Positions 15,131-24,662 of a DNA stretch of 64,000 nt are shown in pieces. The DNA lies in NCBI RefSeq assembly GCF_005144865.1, contig NZ_SWFM01000002.1:558001-622000 (forward strand), in the 5' to 3' direction. The position numbers and the translations under genes are program-made. The notes beneath the pieces are model-generated. The model did not search any database. It was not told the origin of the DNA and saw only the letters and a list, made by a program, of their open reading frames with translations. The stretch comes from Guptibacillus hwajinpoensis (GTDB lineage: Bacteria > Bacillota > Bacilli > Bacillales > Guptibacillaceae). Numbering within the stretch: the stretch's first letter is position 1; every line of letters begins with the position of its first letter.

Positions 15131-17737
15131 ATGGACCTGTTAAGAGAACAATTTAGCATTATTTCGGATAAAGAATTGATGCTTCAAACTTTAGCGCTAA
15201 ACAATATACGATCTGTTGAATTAGTGGATCCAAAAACATGCGCGTATCCAATTGTTGGTCGTAAATATGGTCACTATCAGGGAAAAGATATTTCAATTAT
15301 TCATACTCAGTCTGAGGCAATTGAAGAAGGATATGACTTTTTTACGAAATTATGCATTGTTGAGAAAGAATACCTCTTCCATATTCAAAGTCTTACGGTG
15401 GAGAAAGTTTATGCGATTGAGGAAGATAAAGTCATTTACAGTGAATTACCGATCAGGACGCAGCCTTATGGTTGGAAATCAAAGGTAGTTGAACTTAATA
15501 CCATTCCGGAGGAGTGGATCAAAACTGCAACACGTGCCCTATACGTAGTAGGACTGCCACAAGGCATAGTTAAAATTGGCGTGCTACCTAATGAATCACA
15601 CATTGTTTTGGACATAAATGAATCCAAGAATTTGAAACTAGATCCAGTTACAAAAGCGGTAAGCCCATTTACAATCGGTGCAGATATTGAGTTCATGTTG
15701 AGCTGCGATAATGAATTACTACCAGCTTCGACTTTCTTCCCTATTCAAGGATCAGTGGGCTGTGACGAGAGGCAGATTGAGAAAGATAGTGGTCAGTATG
15801 CTTTAGCTGAACTTAGACCAGTAGAAGCTGAAACACCCCACGAAGTTTTTCAAAATATGAAAACCCTTATTCAAAAAGCATCGGAACTTGTTCCTTACGA
15901 AAATGTAGCATTTCGAGCAGGGAGCATGCCGTTTGTGGGTTATCAATGTGGAGGGCATTTGCATTTTGGAATTCCATGTTCTGTATCGCTGTTAAAGGCT
16001 CTAGATCAGTACCTTGCCATTCCGATTGCTATGATTGAGAACTCTAGAACAGCAAAAAAACGAAGGAGAACAAACCATGGCGGGCTAGGTCGCTATCGCG
16101 TGAAACCGTATGGAATGGAGTATTTATCGTTAAGCTCATGGGTGATCGAACCAACACTATCGTTATCTATTCTGTGCCTAGCGAAGCTTGTGGGGAATCA
16201 CCATCATGAATTGAAAGACGACTTTGTTTTTCATCCCGTTATTCAGAGAGCTTACTATAACGGAAACTATCCGGTTCTTAAACAACTATGGCCACACATA
16301 AAGAAAACAATTCAAAATACATCCACCTACGCTCAATATGAGAATGAATTGATATCCTTATTCGAAGCGATTGACAGTGGATTTCCGATTGAAGAAAAAT
16401 GCGACTTTAGAACGAATTGGGGATTAGAGAAAACAACGAAACGATATGAACAAGATGCAATCATTCAAATCCCGAAAAAGTTAAGAATGAAGTATCACCT
16501 TAAAGAAGGGGATGCGACACACGTTCGAGCGGGGATTAATCTTGTACCAGCAACCATTAAACCATACCCTTTTGCATTTCAGAACTCAGATAAGGTCCAT
16601 CTTTCTAAAGCATTACGAGACCAGCTCTCTTTGCCTGAAGGCTGGTGTCCAACTATTTTTTCGTCAGATGATGTTGTGACACTTGGTCCGATTATTGGAA
16701 TTCTTGCAAATAGACCGTTTGATAGACAAACCACCTATTTCCAACATTTGTTCCATCTAGCAAAGGAAAAGCAAATGCTCGTTTATGCATTTGAACCAGT
16801 TGATATTGATTGGGGTCAAATGACTATTAAAGGTACGTCAATTGATGGGGAAGGTGTTTTTCCTTTTCCAGCTGTTATCTATGATCGTTATTTGCGTATT
16901 CGCGATAGAAGTCAGGATATTACAGATGTACGGTTTAAATTTCAATTCACTTACAAAATTCCTTTTATCAATTCTCCCTCTCTCTTCAATTTGACAGGAG
17001 ATAAGTGGAAGACTCATCAACTCCTTTCGAGTCATTATGGTAATCATTTGCCCGAAACAAAATCACTAAAGACTCCTGATGATTTAGTTGACATGCTAAA
17101 TAAACATGGGGAAGTATTTGTGAAACCGGTAAGTGGATCTCTAAGTATGGGAGTTAATCGAATATTGCGTAAGCCAACGAACATTATCATGACAGAATTA
17201 CAACAAAATACACGTTATGATTTCACTACTATCGAGGAATTACTGGAGTATATGGCCCCTCATATTAAACAAACGAACTATGTCGTTCAAGAAGGCATTC
17301 GTCGCAAACAATACAACGGTAAAAATATTGAAATACGTGTTTATATGCAAAAAGGAATAAAAAATCGCTGGTTAAGAACAGGCATGGTTGCTCGTCTATC
17401 GAACGATGATGTGCTGACGGAAGAGTCCGAAATTAACTTGCGTGTTAGCAAAGTGCTTCATCATGTATACCCAGATAGTACCGAGAGAAAATCTATATCT
17501 AAACAACTTGGGAAGCTTGCAGGGCGAATTGTTGAAACCGTTCAGGATGAAGTAGGCACCTTTGGAGAAATCGCAGTTGATTTATGTATTGATCAGTACG
17601 ACTCAATCAAACTTTTAGAAATTAATGCAAAACCGGATAATTTATTCTCACAAATCAGGGCTTATAAATTACGGAATTTAGCTGGCCATCGTCTTTTAAA
17701 TTATGCAAGTATACTAGCAGGTTACGACGGGTTATGA
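15131..17737 (+). CDS. Amidoligase / YheC-D-type ATP-grasp fusion protein
   Basis: About 868 residues from ATG 15131, chosen for the GGAGGG nine bases upstream; in-frame starts at 15047 and 15029 would add up to 34 residues. The middle of the N-terminal half looks like a COOH-NH2 ligase (glutamine-synthetase-fold amidoligase): IGADIEFML with the metal-type acid pair, and a GGHLHFGIP histidine pair. The C-terminal half resembles endospore-coat YheC/YheD ATP-grasp proteins (LGPIIGILANRPF; VFVKPVSGSLSMGV; LLEINAKPDNLF). Both domains form amide bonds with ATP, so it may build or modify a peptide in two steps. It is 25 bases upstream of a Mur-ligase gene. The substrate is unknown. Confidence 0.7.
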   Translation: MDLLREQFSIISDKELMLQTLALNNIRSVELVDPKTCAYPIVGRKYGHYQGKDISIIHTQSEAIEEGYDFFTKLCIVEKEYLFHIQSLTVEKVYAIEEDKVIYSELPIRTQPYGWKSKVVELNTIPEEWIKTATRALYVVGLPQGIVKIGVLPNESHIVLDINESKNLKLDPVTKAVSPFTIGADIEFMLSCDNELLPASTFFPIQGSVGCDERQIEKDSGQYALAELRPVEAETPHEVFQNMKTLIQKASELVPYENVAFRAGSMPFVGYQCGGHLHFGIPCSVSLLKALDQYLAIPIAMIENSRTAKKRRRTNHGGLGRYRVKPYGMEYLSLSSWVIEPTLSLSILCLAKLVGNHHHELKDDFVFHPVIQRAYYNGNYPVLKQLWPHIKKTIQNTSTYAQYENELISLFEAIDSGFPIEEKCDFRTNWGLEKTTKRYEQDAIIQIPKKLRMKYHLKEGDATHVRAGINLVPATIKPYPFAFQNSDKVHLSKALRDQLSLPEGWCPTIFSSDDVVTLGPIIGILANRPFDRQTTYFQHLFHLAKEKQMLVYAFEPVDIDWGQMTIKGTSIDGEGVFPFPAVIYDRYLRIRDRSQDITDVRFKFQFTYKIPFINSPSLFNLTGDKWKTHQLLSSHYGNHLPETKSLKTPDDLVDMLNKHGEVFVKPVSGSLSMGVNRILRKPTNIIMTELQQNTRYDFTTIEELLEYMAPHIKQTNYVVQEGIRRKQYNGKNIEIRVYMQKGIKNRWLRTGMVARLSNDDVLTEESEINLRVSKVLHHVYPDSTERKSISKQLGKLAGRIVETVQDEVGTFGEIAVDLCIDQYDSIKLLEINAKPDNLFSQIRAYKLRNLAGHRLLNYASILAGYDGL

Positions 17738-17762
17738 AAAAAGAGATGGTAGGTGATGACAG

Positions 17763-19160
17763 GTGAGAAACCTAAGATTAAGCGAAATTCTCAAGCTTGT
17801 TGACGGTCAGGTTATCCAAGGTTCTGGAGATCCGATGATTCATCACGTTGTAAATCGCACGAAGAAAGATATTGAAGATCATACCCTATTGTTCCATCTC
17901 GATCATGAGCGGATTAAGGGTAAATACTGGAGAGAACATGAGGTAGTAGTTGTTATAACGGATCGTCCAGATAAATGCATTGATTTAGGAGAAAACATCA
18001 TACTAATTCAAACTAATCAACTAAAGGATGATTATTGGAAATTCGTTGAGTATTATCGGAACCTTTTTGATTTCCCTATAATCGGAATCACAGGTACTTG
18101 TGGGAAGACAACAACGAAAGAAATGGTTCGGCAAATTCTATTGGAAGATTTCAATGTGAAAGCGACTTGGATGAGTATGAATTCAATGTCGGTCAATCTT
18201 CGCTATCTAAACAAACTAGATGATGATACAGAAGTAGCAGTATTTGAGATGCCTGTTGCATATCCAGGCTATTTGCGAGTTGCCTGCAGGTACTTTAAAC
18301 CCCAAATACGCGTTTTGTTAAATATAGGTGTTCACCATTTAGCAGATTGTGATACACCAGAAGAGTACATGAAAGCAAAAGGTGAAATTGTTGAAGGGCT
18401 AGACCCCGAGAAAGGAACACTAATACTAAATTCAGATGACGAGAATATACGTCGGATCATTGATCTTAGTCTTTTTCCAAACGCTGTTCATATCGGTATG
18501 AACGAAACCTGTCATTTCCGTGCAATTAATCCTCAATATGCCTCTGGTGGAATGGCGTTTACGCTCATTTACAAAGGAATGAGCTATGATGCATTCGTGC
18601 CTGGATATGGAGAACACAACGTTTACAATGCTCTTGCAGCAATCGCTGCTGTATCAGCAGTTGGCGTTGATATTCCGACAGCCCTTAAGCGTTTGGCGTC
18701 TTATAAGCAAGTGAAAGAGCATCTTGAGTTTAAAGAAGGAGCGAATGGATCGACCATTATTGACGACACATGGAATTCTGCCCCTCTTTCAATGGCGACA
18801 GCTCTCGAAGTTCTTTCAGCCGTTACAGTAGGAAAGAAATCGGTAGGTCTATTAGGATATATGCCTCAGTTAGGGAAGGGCAAATATGCCACAGAACAGT
18901 ATGAACAAATGGGCCAAAAAGCAGCCGAGACAAAAATTGATATGTTAATTATTGTTGGAGAGAAAGCAGAAGAGATCGGTCATGCAGCAATAAAAGCTGG
19001 AATGGAGAAAGAGAAGGTCCACTTTTGTGAAACGGGTGATGAGGTATTTAACGTATTGCAACCTCATTTGAATCAAGATACAACCATTTTGCTGAAAGTC
19101 ACACACCGTGTTATGAAACAACCTTCTTTTCAAGAAATGAGAAATAAGCTCATCCTGTAG
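17763..19160 (+). CDS. MurF-like Mur ligase
   Basis: A 465-residue ATP-dependent amide ligase with the three-part Mur-ligase layout. An N-terminal domain is followed by a P-loop GITGTCGKTTTK (near residue 110), a central domain with VLLNIGVHHL and GEHNVYNALAA, and a C-terminal domain beginning at IIDDTWNSAP. This is closest to MurF (D-Ala-D-Ala adding enzyme). The wall-synthesis murF would normally sit next to ddl or the dcw cluster, and this one does not, so it is more likely a dedicated ligase in a secondary pathway with the amidoligase upstream and the phosphonate genes downstream. Start GTG 17763. Confidence 0.75.
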   Translation: MRNLRLSEILKLVDGQVIQGSGDPMIHHVVNRTKKDIEDHTLLFHLDHERIKGKYWREHEVVVVITDRPDKCIDLGENIILIQTNQLKDDYWKFVEYYRNLFDFPIIGITGTCGKTTTKEMVRQILLEDFNVKATWMSMNSMSVNLRYLNKLDDDTEVAVFEMPVAYPGYLRVACRYFKPQIRVLLNIGVHHLADCDTPEEYMKAKGEIVEGLDPEKGTLILNSDDENIRRIIDLSLFPNAVHIGMNETCHFRAINPQYASGGMAFTLIYKGMSYDAFVPGYGEHNVYNALAAIAAVSAVGVDIPTALKRLASYKQVKEHLEFKEGANGSTIIDDTWNSAPLSMATALEVLSAVTVGKKSVGLLGYMPQLGKGKYATEQYEQMGQKAAETKIDMLIIVGEKAEEIGHAAIKAGMEKEKVHFCETGDEVFNVLQPHLNQDTTILLKVTHRVMKQPSFQEMRNKLIL

Positions 19161-19184
19161 GGAGTTAAAATAGAGGTGACCGAT

Positions 19185-20711
19185 ATGAGAAAAACAACAC
19201 AACTTAGAAACATCATAACAAGTAATTCGTTAGAATACATCATGGAAGCCCATCATGCTCTTTCCGCTAAAATCGTAGAAGAAGCCGGTTTCAAGGGAAT
19301 TTGGGGCAGTGGTTTATCAATCTCTGCATCATTAGGGGTTAGAGACAACAATGAGGCGTCGTGGACACAGATATTAGATGTATTAGAATTTATGAGTGAT
19401 GCTACTTCTATTCCAATCCTACTTGATGGGGATACGGGATATGGGAATTTTAATAATGCCAGAAGACTGGTGAAGAAGTTAGAGCAGCGTGACATAGCTG
19501 GAGTTTGCATTGAAGATAAAGTTTTCCCGAAGACTAATTCTTTTATTAAGGGTGAAGCGCAACCGCTTGCTTGTATCGATGAATTCTGTGGAAAAATAAA
19601 AGCGATGAAAGATAGTCAAATGGACGATGATTTTGTTGTTGTATCGAGAGTGGAAGCCTTAATTGCGGGCTGGGGACTTCAGGAAGCTCTTAAACGAGCT
19701 GAAGCTTATAGAGCAGCGGGGAGTGATGCGATTCTTATGCATAGTAAGCGGTCGGATAGTCTTGAGATTGAAGCTTTTATGAAAGAGTGGGATGATCGAC
19801 TACCGGTTGTCATTGTACCAACCAAATACTATTCAGTTCCGACTCAACGCTTCAGAGATTTAGGCGTTAGCTTGGCGATATGGGCTAATCATAATCTACG
19901 GGCTTCGATTAAAGCCATGCAAGACACGTCTAACCAAATATATCTTGAAGAAAGTCTTGCCAATGTAGAAGCCAACGTCACATCTGTGGATGAAATCTTT
20001 CAACTTCAAGGAGCAGAAGAGCTTGCTCAAGCTGAAGGGAGATATTTAAATGCTTCTAGCGCAAACATAAATTCAATCATTGTTATGAAAAGTTTAGCGG
20101 ATCAAGCTGCCTTAATTGACCAAGTAGCACAGCTAAAATCTCACAACATACATCATGTGTCTGTAATTGGTCCAACCGTTCAAAATTTTGACGGTGCTGC
20201 TCAGCATGCAGAGCTATCGTTACTCCATCGTGCAATGGACCAAATCAAAGGCAACCTTATCATAAGTCATAGTGACATGATGTATAAACCTCACGTTCTC
20301 ACTGAGCTACAAGCAAATGAGAACGACATTGCTATTGTTATTGATGTGGATAGTGATTCAAGCAAAAAATCAGGTTATTTTGTAAAAGCTGAGCTTCCAT
20401 ATTCTCGTGAACTATATAATCAGTCTGTGAAATTGGTTGAAGTTGTTACGAGTTTAAGTGAAGACCATAACCATGGAGAATTTTTTGGTTTATGGAAGGT
20501 GAGTGAAAAAGGAGCGGAGATTGTAAGGAATTTTCTTGAACGTTTAGCAATAAGAGATGATTTTGATCAACTTACTCTTGCAGATCTTCTAAATCATGTT
20601 CATAGCTCTCATTCTATATCTGTTACCTACATTAAAGGCTCATGGGTAGATCGGAAAACCTATTTAGCTATTCAGGATAGGGTGGTGAAAAGATGTGATT
20701 CCACTTCCTGA
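19185..20711 (+). CDS. aepX: Phosphoenolpyruvate mutase with degenerate nucleotidyltransferase-like tail
   Basis: About 508 residues. The N-terminal 300 residues are phosphoenolpyruvate mutase, which forms the C-P bond of phosphonates: [11 protein letters not shown], the signature [10 protein letters not shown], and [12 protein letters not shown]. Residues from about 305 onward resemble a nucleotidyltransferase but lack the LAAG..R loop, so this part is probably inactive or structural. Start ATG 19185 follows AGAGGTG; an in-frame GTG lies at 19176. It overlaps the next gene by 17 bases. This is the committed enzyme that makes the operon a phosphonate cluster. Confidence 0.9.
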   Translation: MRKTTQLRNIITSNSLEYIMEAHHALSAKIVEEAGFKGIWGSGLSISASLGVRDNNEASWTQILDVLEFMSDATSIPILLDGDTGYGNFNNARRLVKKLEQRDIAGVCIEDKVFPKTNSFIKGEAQPLACIDEFCGKIKAMKDSQMDDDFVVVSRVEALIAGWGLQEALKRAEAYRAAGSDAILMHSKRSDSLEIEAFMKEWDDRLPVVIVPTKYYSVPTQRFRDLGVSLAIWANHNLRASIKAMQDTSNQIYLEESLANVEANVTSVDEIFQLQGAEELAQAEGRYLNASSANINSIIVMKSLADQAALIDQVAQLKSHNIHHVSVIGPTVQNFDGAAQHAELSLLHRAMDQIKGNLIISHSDMMYKPHVLTELQANENDIAIVIDVDSDSSKKSGYFVKAELPYSRELYNQSVKLVEVVTSLSEDHNHGEFFGLWKVSEKGAEIVRNFLERLAIRDDFDQLTLADLLNHVHSSHSISVTYIKGSWVDRKTYLAIQDRVVKRCDSTS

Positions 20712-21822
20712 ATTTGGGGCTGAGCTAAAAAACCTGGGTTTCGATTTCTATAGTGGCGTGCCCTGTTCTTATTTAAAGCATTTCATTAATTTCGCGATTA
20801 ATGAATGTGAGTACGTAGCAGCTACGAATGAAGGGGAAGCTGTAGCAATCGTTGCTGGAGCTACATTAGGGCAAAAGAAATCAGTTGTATTAATGCAAAA
20901 TTCAGGGTTAACGAATGCGGTCTCTCCACTCGTCTCGCTTATACAACCATTTAGAATTCCAATACTAGGGTTTGTTAGTTTACGAGGAGAACCTGGTGTC
21001 CCAGATGAACCGCAGCATGAATTAATGGGAGAAATCACTCCTCAGACCCTTGATCTCTTAAAGATCGATTGGGATTATCTATCAACTAATCTAGAAGAAG
21101 CAAAACAGCAATTGCATCGAGCTAATGAAAAGATTGAGCGGAATGAACCCTACTTTTTTATCGTGAAAAAAGGAACCTTTGAACCTGTTGGTCTTCAAGC
21201 TCAAGAGACGAAAATAACGACTTCAGTCGCTCGTCCCCAAAGTCGTGAAGACCAGCTTCCAACGAGATATGATGCATTACGTGAGATCAATACTTTAAAA
21301 GACAATCAAACAGTTCAGCTAGCGACGACTGGAAAAACGGGAAGAGAGCTCTATGATCTGGAAGATGCACCTAACAATCTCTACATGGTTGGATCGATGG
21401 GGTGTGTTAGTTCAATAGGATTAGGTCTTGCGCTCACAAGAAGAGAGAAATCTGTTATCGCTATTGATGGAGATGGCGCCTTACTAATGAGGCTTGGTAA
21501 TCTCCCTACAAATGGCTATTGCTCTCCACCTAATTTGCTTCATATCCTTCTCGACAATAACGTGCATGACTCAACTGGGGGACAACAGACCGTTTCAGGC
21601 AACGTTGATTTTGTGGAAGTTGCTTCAGCTTGCGGGTATGACCAAGCAATCTATGTTCATACGCTAGAAGAGTTAAAGGATTGCATTGAAAACTGGAAAC
21701 AGGATCAAAAATTAACCTTTCTCTATATGCGGATTGCAGGCGGAAGCAAGGCATCTCTTGGACGTCCAACACTAAAGCCCTTTGAAGTGAAAGAGAGATT
21801 GCAGGTGTTTTTAGGTGATTAA
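20695..21822 (+). CDS. aepY: Phosphonopyruvate decarboxylase
   Basis: A 375-residue thiamine-diphosphate enzyme that decarboxylates phosphonopyruvate to phosphonoacetaldehyde, pulling the unfavourable mutase step forward. Seen: the [10 protein letters not shown]-terminus typical of this family, the catalytic glutamate in TNEGEAVAI, and the cofactor motif starting at [13 protein letters not shown] and ending at LDNNVHD. Start GTG 20695, inside the end of the mutase gene; the stop overlaps the next start by eight bases, so all three phosphonate genes are translationally coupled. Confidence 0.9.
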   Translation: MIPLPEFGAELKNLGFDFYSGVPCSYLKHFINFAINECEYVAATNEGEAVAIVAGATLGQKKSVVLMQNSGLTNAVSPLVSLIQPFRIPILGFVSLRGEPGVPDEPQHELMGEITPQTLDLLKIDWDYLSTNLEEAKQQLHRANEKIERNEPYFFIVKKGTFEPVGLQAQETKITTSVARPQSREDQLPTRYDALREINTLKDNQTVQLATTGKTGRELYDLEDAPNNLYMVGSMGCVSSIGLGLALTRREKSVIAIDGDGALLMRLGNLPTNGYCSPPNLLHILLDNNVHDSTGGQQTVSGNVDFVEVASACGYDQAIYVHTLEELKDCIENWKQDQKLTFLYMRIAGGSKASLGRPTLKPFEVKERLQVFLGD

Positions 21823-23641
21823 AACAGCTGTTATTTTAGCGGCAGGTATGGGGAGTCGCATACGAAATCGAAGCGAAGGGCGTCCTAAAGGTTTCTTAAC
21901 GATCGATGGAAAGCCTCTTATTGAACATTCGATTGAAAAATTGCTAGATGCAGGAATTGAGAACATCTATATTGGAACTGGTTACAAAAAAGAAGAATAT
22001 AAAAGCTTATCTCAAAAATATTCACAGATTACTTGCTTCAATAATCCAGATTACAATGCAAGTGGTAGTTTATTCACACTTTATCAAATAGAACCGTATA
22101 TTACAGACGATTTCTTGCTTCTGGAATCAGATATACTTTTTGAGAGAAAAGCTTTGCAGACTGTGCTTGCGAATAAACGATCAGATGTCATCCTGGCAAG
22201 TGAACTAACTAGCTCAGGAGACGAAGTTTTTATAGAAGTGGATAAGGATCAAAACCTTATCATGATGTCAAAGAATACGAACGAATTGAGTGCGGTATTC
22301 GCTGAGCTCGTAGGAATAGTAAAGCTCTCTCTTTCTACCTTCAAAATTTTATGTAAGAAAGCAAGCATGTTATTTCAATCAAGTAAGGATCTTCATTATG
22401 AAGATGGCCTTGTTCATATTGCAAAAGAAGTAGATTTATATGTTCAGAATGCTGACAATTTAGTTTGGTGTGAGGTAGACGATGAACATCACTATCAAAG
22501 AGCTAATAATCTGATTGCCCCACTAATAAAAGCACGAGAATCCTCCCATCACGTTGAACGAAAAATCTTATTGAATCCAGGACCTGCGACAACGACGGAT
22601 ACAGTGAAACACGCACAGATTGTAGCTGATATATGTCCGAGAGAAAGTGACTTTGGGGATACGATGACGTTTGTTTCACAGGCACTCACAGAATTTGTGG
22701 GAAATCCTAATGAGTATACGACTATTATGTTTGGTGGATCTGGTACAGCAGCTGTTGAGTCCATTCTAAGTTCTGTCGTTGATAAAGAAGCGATTGTTAT
22801 CGTAAACAATGGGGCATATGGGGAACGCATGCTCAAGATTGCGACGATCTATGGATTAAATGTTCTGGAATATCGTTCACCTCTTGAGAGTGCTATAGAT
22901 TTAATTAAACTAGAATTGTTAATTCAGAACGCGCGCGTTAAGATTTCTCACCTTATGATTGTTCATTGCGAAACAACAACAGGACTGTTAAATAACATAG
23001 AAGCAGTTGGGAAAATATGCGAAAAACACAACGTTGCCATGATTGTCGATGCGATGAGTTCATATGGTGCGATTCCTATTGATATGAAACGTATGAATAT
23101 TAGCTATCTTGCCGCTAGTTCGAACAAAAATCTTCAGGGAATGGCGGGTGTCTCGTTTGTCATAGCAAATAATGAGCAACTTGATAAAATAAAGGAAATT
23201 AAGCCACGAAATTTGTATCTGAATCTATCTGAACAATATGAGCATTTTGTTAGTACGAAGCAAATGAGATTCACGCCGCCTGTTCAAACCCTTTATGCAC
23301 TAAGGCAAGCGATATTGGAAACGCAGTGGGAGGGGATTGAGAGAAGATATAATAGATACTCGAAATCCTGGCGGACGCTCCTAAAGGGACTAAAAGCATT
23401 AGGTTTGACGCATTTGATTGATGAACCTAATCATTCAAGAATTATTACATCCATTGTTGAACCTTCACACCAAGGATACGATTTTGATGAGCTGCATGAT
23501 TTTCTATATGATCGTGGTTTCACAATATATCCTGGTAAACTTGACGATCTAAATACGTTTCGAGTGGCCAATATAGGTGATATAACATACAAAGATATGG
23601 AATGTTTTCTAACTCTTCTCGAGCAGTATCTTAAAGGATAA
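21815..23641 (+). CDS. Fused phosphonate cytidylyltransferase / 2-aminoethylphosphonate transaminase
   Basis: A 608-residue bifunctional protein. Residues 1 to about 245 are a nucleotidyltransferase with an intact VILAAGMGSRIR loop, the lysine of RPKGFLTIDGKPLIEH and the metal acid in LLESDILF. This matches PntC-type CTP:phosphonate cytidylyltransferases. From about 250 the sequence is a PLP-dependent 2-aminoethylphosphonate:pyruvate transaminase (AepZ/PhnW type) with LLNPGPATTT, GGSGTAAVES and the PLP lysine at Lys438 in SSNKNLQG. Together they turn phosphonoacetaldehyde into CMP-2-aminoethylphosphonate, the activated donor for decorating surface polymers. The same fusion is known from Treponema. 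Start GTG 21815. Confidence 0.9.
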   Translation: MIKTAVILAAGMGSRIRNRSEGRPKGFLTIDGKPLIEHSIEKLLDAGIENIYIGTGYKKEEYKSLSQKYSQITCFNNPDYNASGSLFTLYQIEPYITDDFLLLESDILFERKALQTVLANKRSDVILASELTSSGDEVFIEVDKDQNLIMMSKNTNELSAVFAELVGIVKLSLSTFKILCKKASMLFQSSKDLHYEDGLVHIAKEVDLYVQNADNLVWCEVDDEHHYQRANNLIAPLIKARESSHHVERKILLNPGPATTTDTVKHAQIVADICPRESDFGDTMTFVSQALTEFVGNPNEYTTIMFGGSGTAAVESILSSVVDKEAIVIVNNGAYGERMLKIATIYGLNVLEYRSPLESAIDLIKLELLIQNARVKISHLMIVHCETTTGLLNNIEAVGKICEKHNVAMIVDAMSSYGAIPIDMKRMNISYLAASSNKNLQGMAGVSFVIANNEQLDKIKEIKPRNLYLNLSEQYEHFVSTKQMRFTPPVQTLYALRQAILETQWEGIERRYNRYSKSWRTLLKGLKALGLTHLIDEPNHSRIITSIVEPSHQGYDFDELHDFLYDRGFTIYPGKLDDLNTFRVANIGDITYKDMECFLTLLEQYLKG

Positions 23642-23655
23642 GGGGAGTGCTCGGA

Positions 23656-24057
23656 ATGGTTTACTACAAAATAGCCGTGGTGGTAATGGTTGTAGACGAA
23701 GAGGGTGAAATTCTACTTGTCAAAAATCCACATAGAGGATGGGAGTTCCCCGGAGGATACGTGGATAAAGAAGAAACATTGCAGATGGCAGCTGTAAGGG
23801 AAGTAAGAGAAGAGTCTGGGATTGAAATAGAAATAATTGAATTAGTAGGTGTTGAACAAAACAGTTCAAAGAAACGAAATGTATTTGTTTTTAAGGGAAG
23901 ACCTGTAAGTGGAGAGCTAAGCTTATCAAATGAAACACGGGACGTTGGATATTTTACATTTGAAGAATCACTAAGCAAAATGACACTTGAGCGGTTTAAA
24001 GAAAGACTACTAAGGTGTATGGATAACCAAAATACGCCATTTCTGTTGGAGAGTTAA
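23656..24057 (+). CDS. Nudix hydrolase
   Basis: A 133-residue Nudix protein with a complete Nudix box running from GGYVDKEETLQMAAVREV to REESGIEI. Such enzymes cleave nucleoside diphosphate-X compounds. Directly downstream of the CMP-phosphonate gene and before the operon terminator, it might hydrolyse CMP-linked intermediates or damaged nucleotides; the substrate is not deducible. Start ATG 23656, eight bases after AAGGGGAG; the GTG at 23647 overlaps that ribosome site. Confidence 0.85.
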   Translation: MVYYKIAVVVMVVDEEGEILLVKNPHRGWEFPGGYVDKEETLQMAAVREVREESGIEIEIIELVGVEQNSSKKRNVFVFKGRPVSGELSLSNETRDVGYFTFEESLSKMTLERFKERLLRCMDNQNTPFLLES

Positions 24058-24064
24058 GAAGGTT

Positions 24065-24100
24065 TAAGCAAGGGGGAGACATCTCACCCTTGCTTATTTT
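24065..24100 (+). terminator. Terminator of the amidoligase-phosphonate operon
   Basis: Perfect 10-bp stem TAAGCAAGGG / CCCTTGCTTA with a 12-base loop, followed by TTTT, eight bases after the Nudix stop codon. Confidence 0.85.
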
Positions 24101-24256
24101 AATACTACAAAGGGTCATTACATAGACGTTTCTATAAGAGTGAAGGGGGATTTCCGCTTAAGTCCATTGTGAGTTGGGGTTCTCTGTAGAGAAAAAGACT
24201 ATTTTCTAAAAGACTGAAGCTTTTAAAAAATTATTGAATAAAAGAACCACACTGGC

Positions 24257-24382
24257 TGATTGAAGCGGAAGGATGTTCGACTCCTGCGGGACTAGCGGGA
24301 CAGGTGAGACCCCACAGGAGCGTTAGCGACGAGGAGGCTCACCGCCCGCCCCGCGGAAAGCGAGCATCCTGGAGCGGAAATT
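24257..24382 (+). repeat. GC-rich intergenic repeat, copy 2
   Basis: Nearly full copy in forward orientation, opposite to copy 1, so copies 1 and 2 bracket the amidoligase-phosphonate operon as inverted repeats. Flanks hold AGCAACAA and AAAAGAGC elements of the extended repeat, and a short extra remnant lies near 24150. The 24058-24430 gap otherwise holds only the operon terminator. Confidence 0.85.
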
Positions 24383-24430
24383 ACCTAGCTATAGCAACAA
24401 TCTTTGAGAAAAGAGCATTTAGATAAGAGT

Positions 24431-24607
24431 CTATAAAAATGATCCAATCAGTAATACGAGAAATACAACAGATAATCCTACGAGAAAAACAATCCCCATT
24501 TTTCGGATAGCAGGGGGAAATCGTTCAGTTAATGGCACTCGGATTAGAAAAATAAGAATTGCGAGTGAAAGAATGAGAAGTAAGAAATAACCCAAAGGAT
24601 ACACCAC
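24431..24607 (-). CDS. Small two-helix membrane protein
   Basis: A 58-residue open frame on the minus strand with two hydrophobic helices (residues 5-22 and 38-57) joined by a charged loop, RVPLTERFPPAIRKMG. Coding appearance is good: positive loop, clean hydrophobic blocks. The start is weak (tandem GTG codons at 24607 and 24604, no clear ribosome site). No function is recognised. It lies 55 bases downstream of the iron alcohol dehydrogenase gene on the same strand and may share its transcript. Confidence 0.5.
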   Translation of the reverse strand: MVYPLGYFLLLILSLAILIFLIRVPLTERFPPAIRKMGIVFLVGLSVVFLVLLIGSFL

Positions 24608-24662
24608 CAGTTCTGCTTTTTTTATAGGTGTTCCCTATGAAGTTACGAATCAATCATGATCA

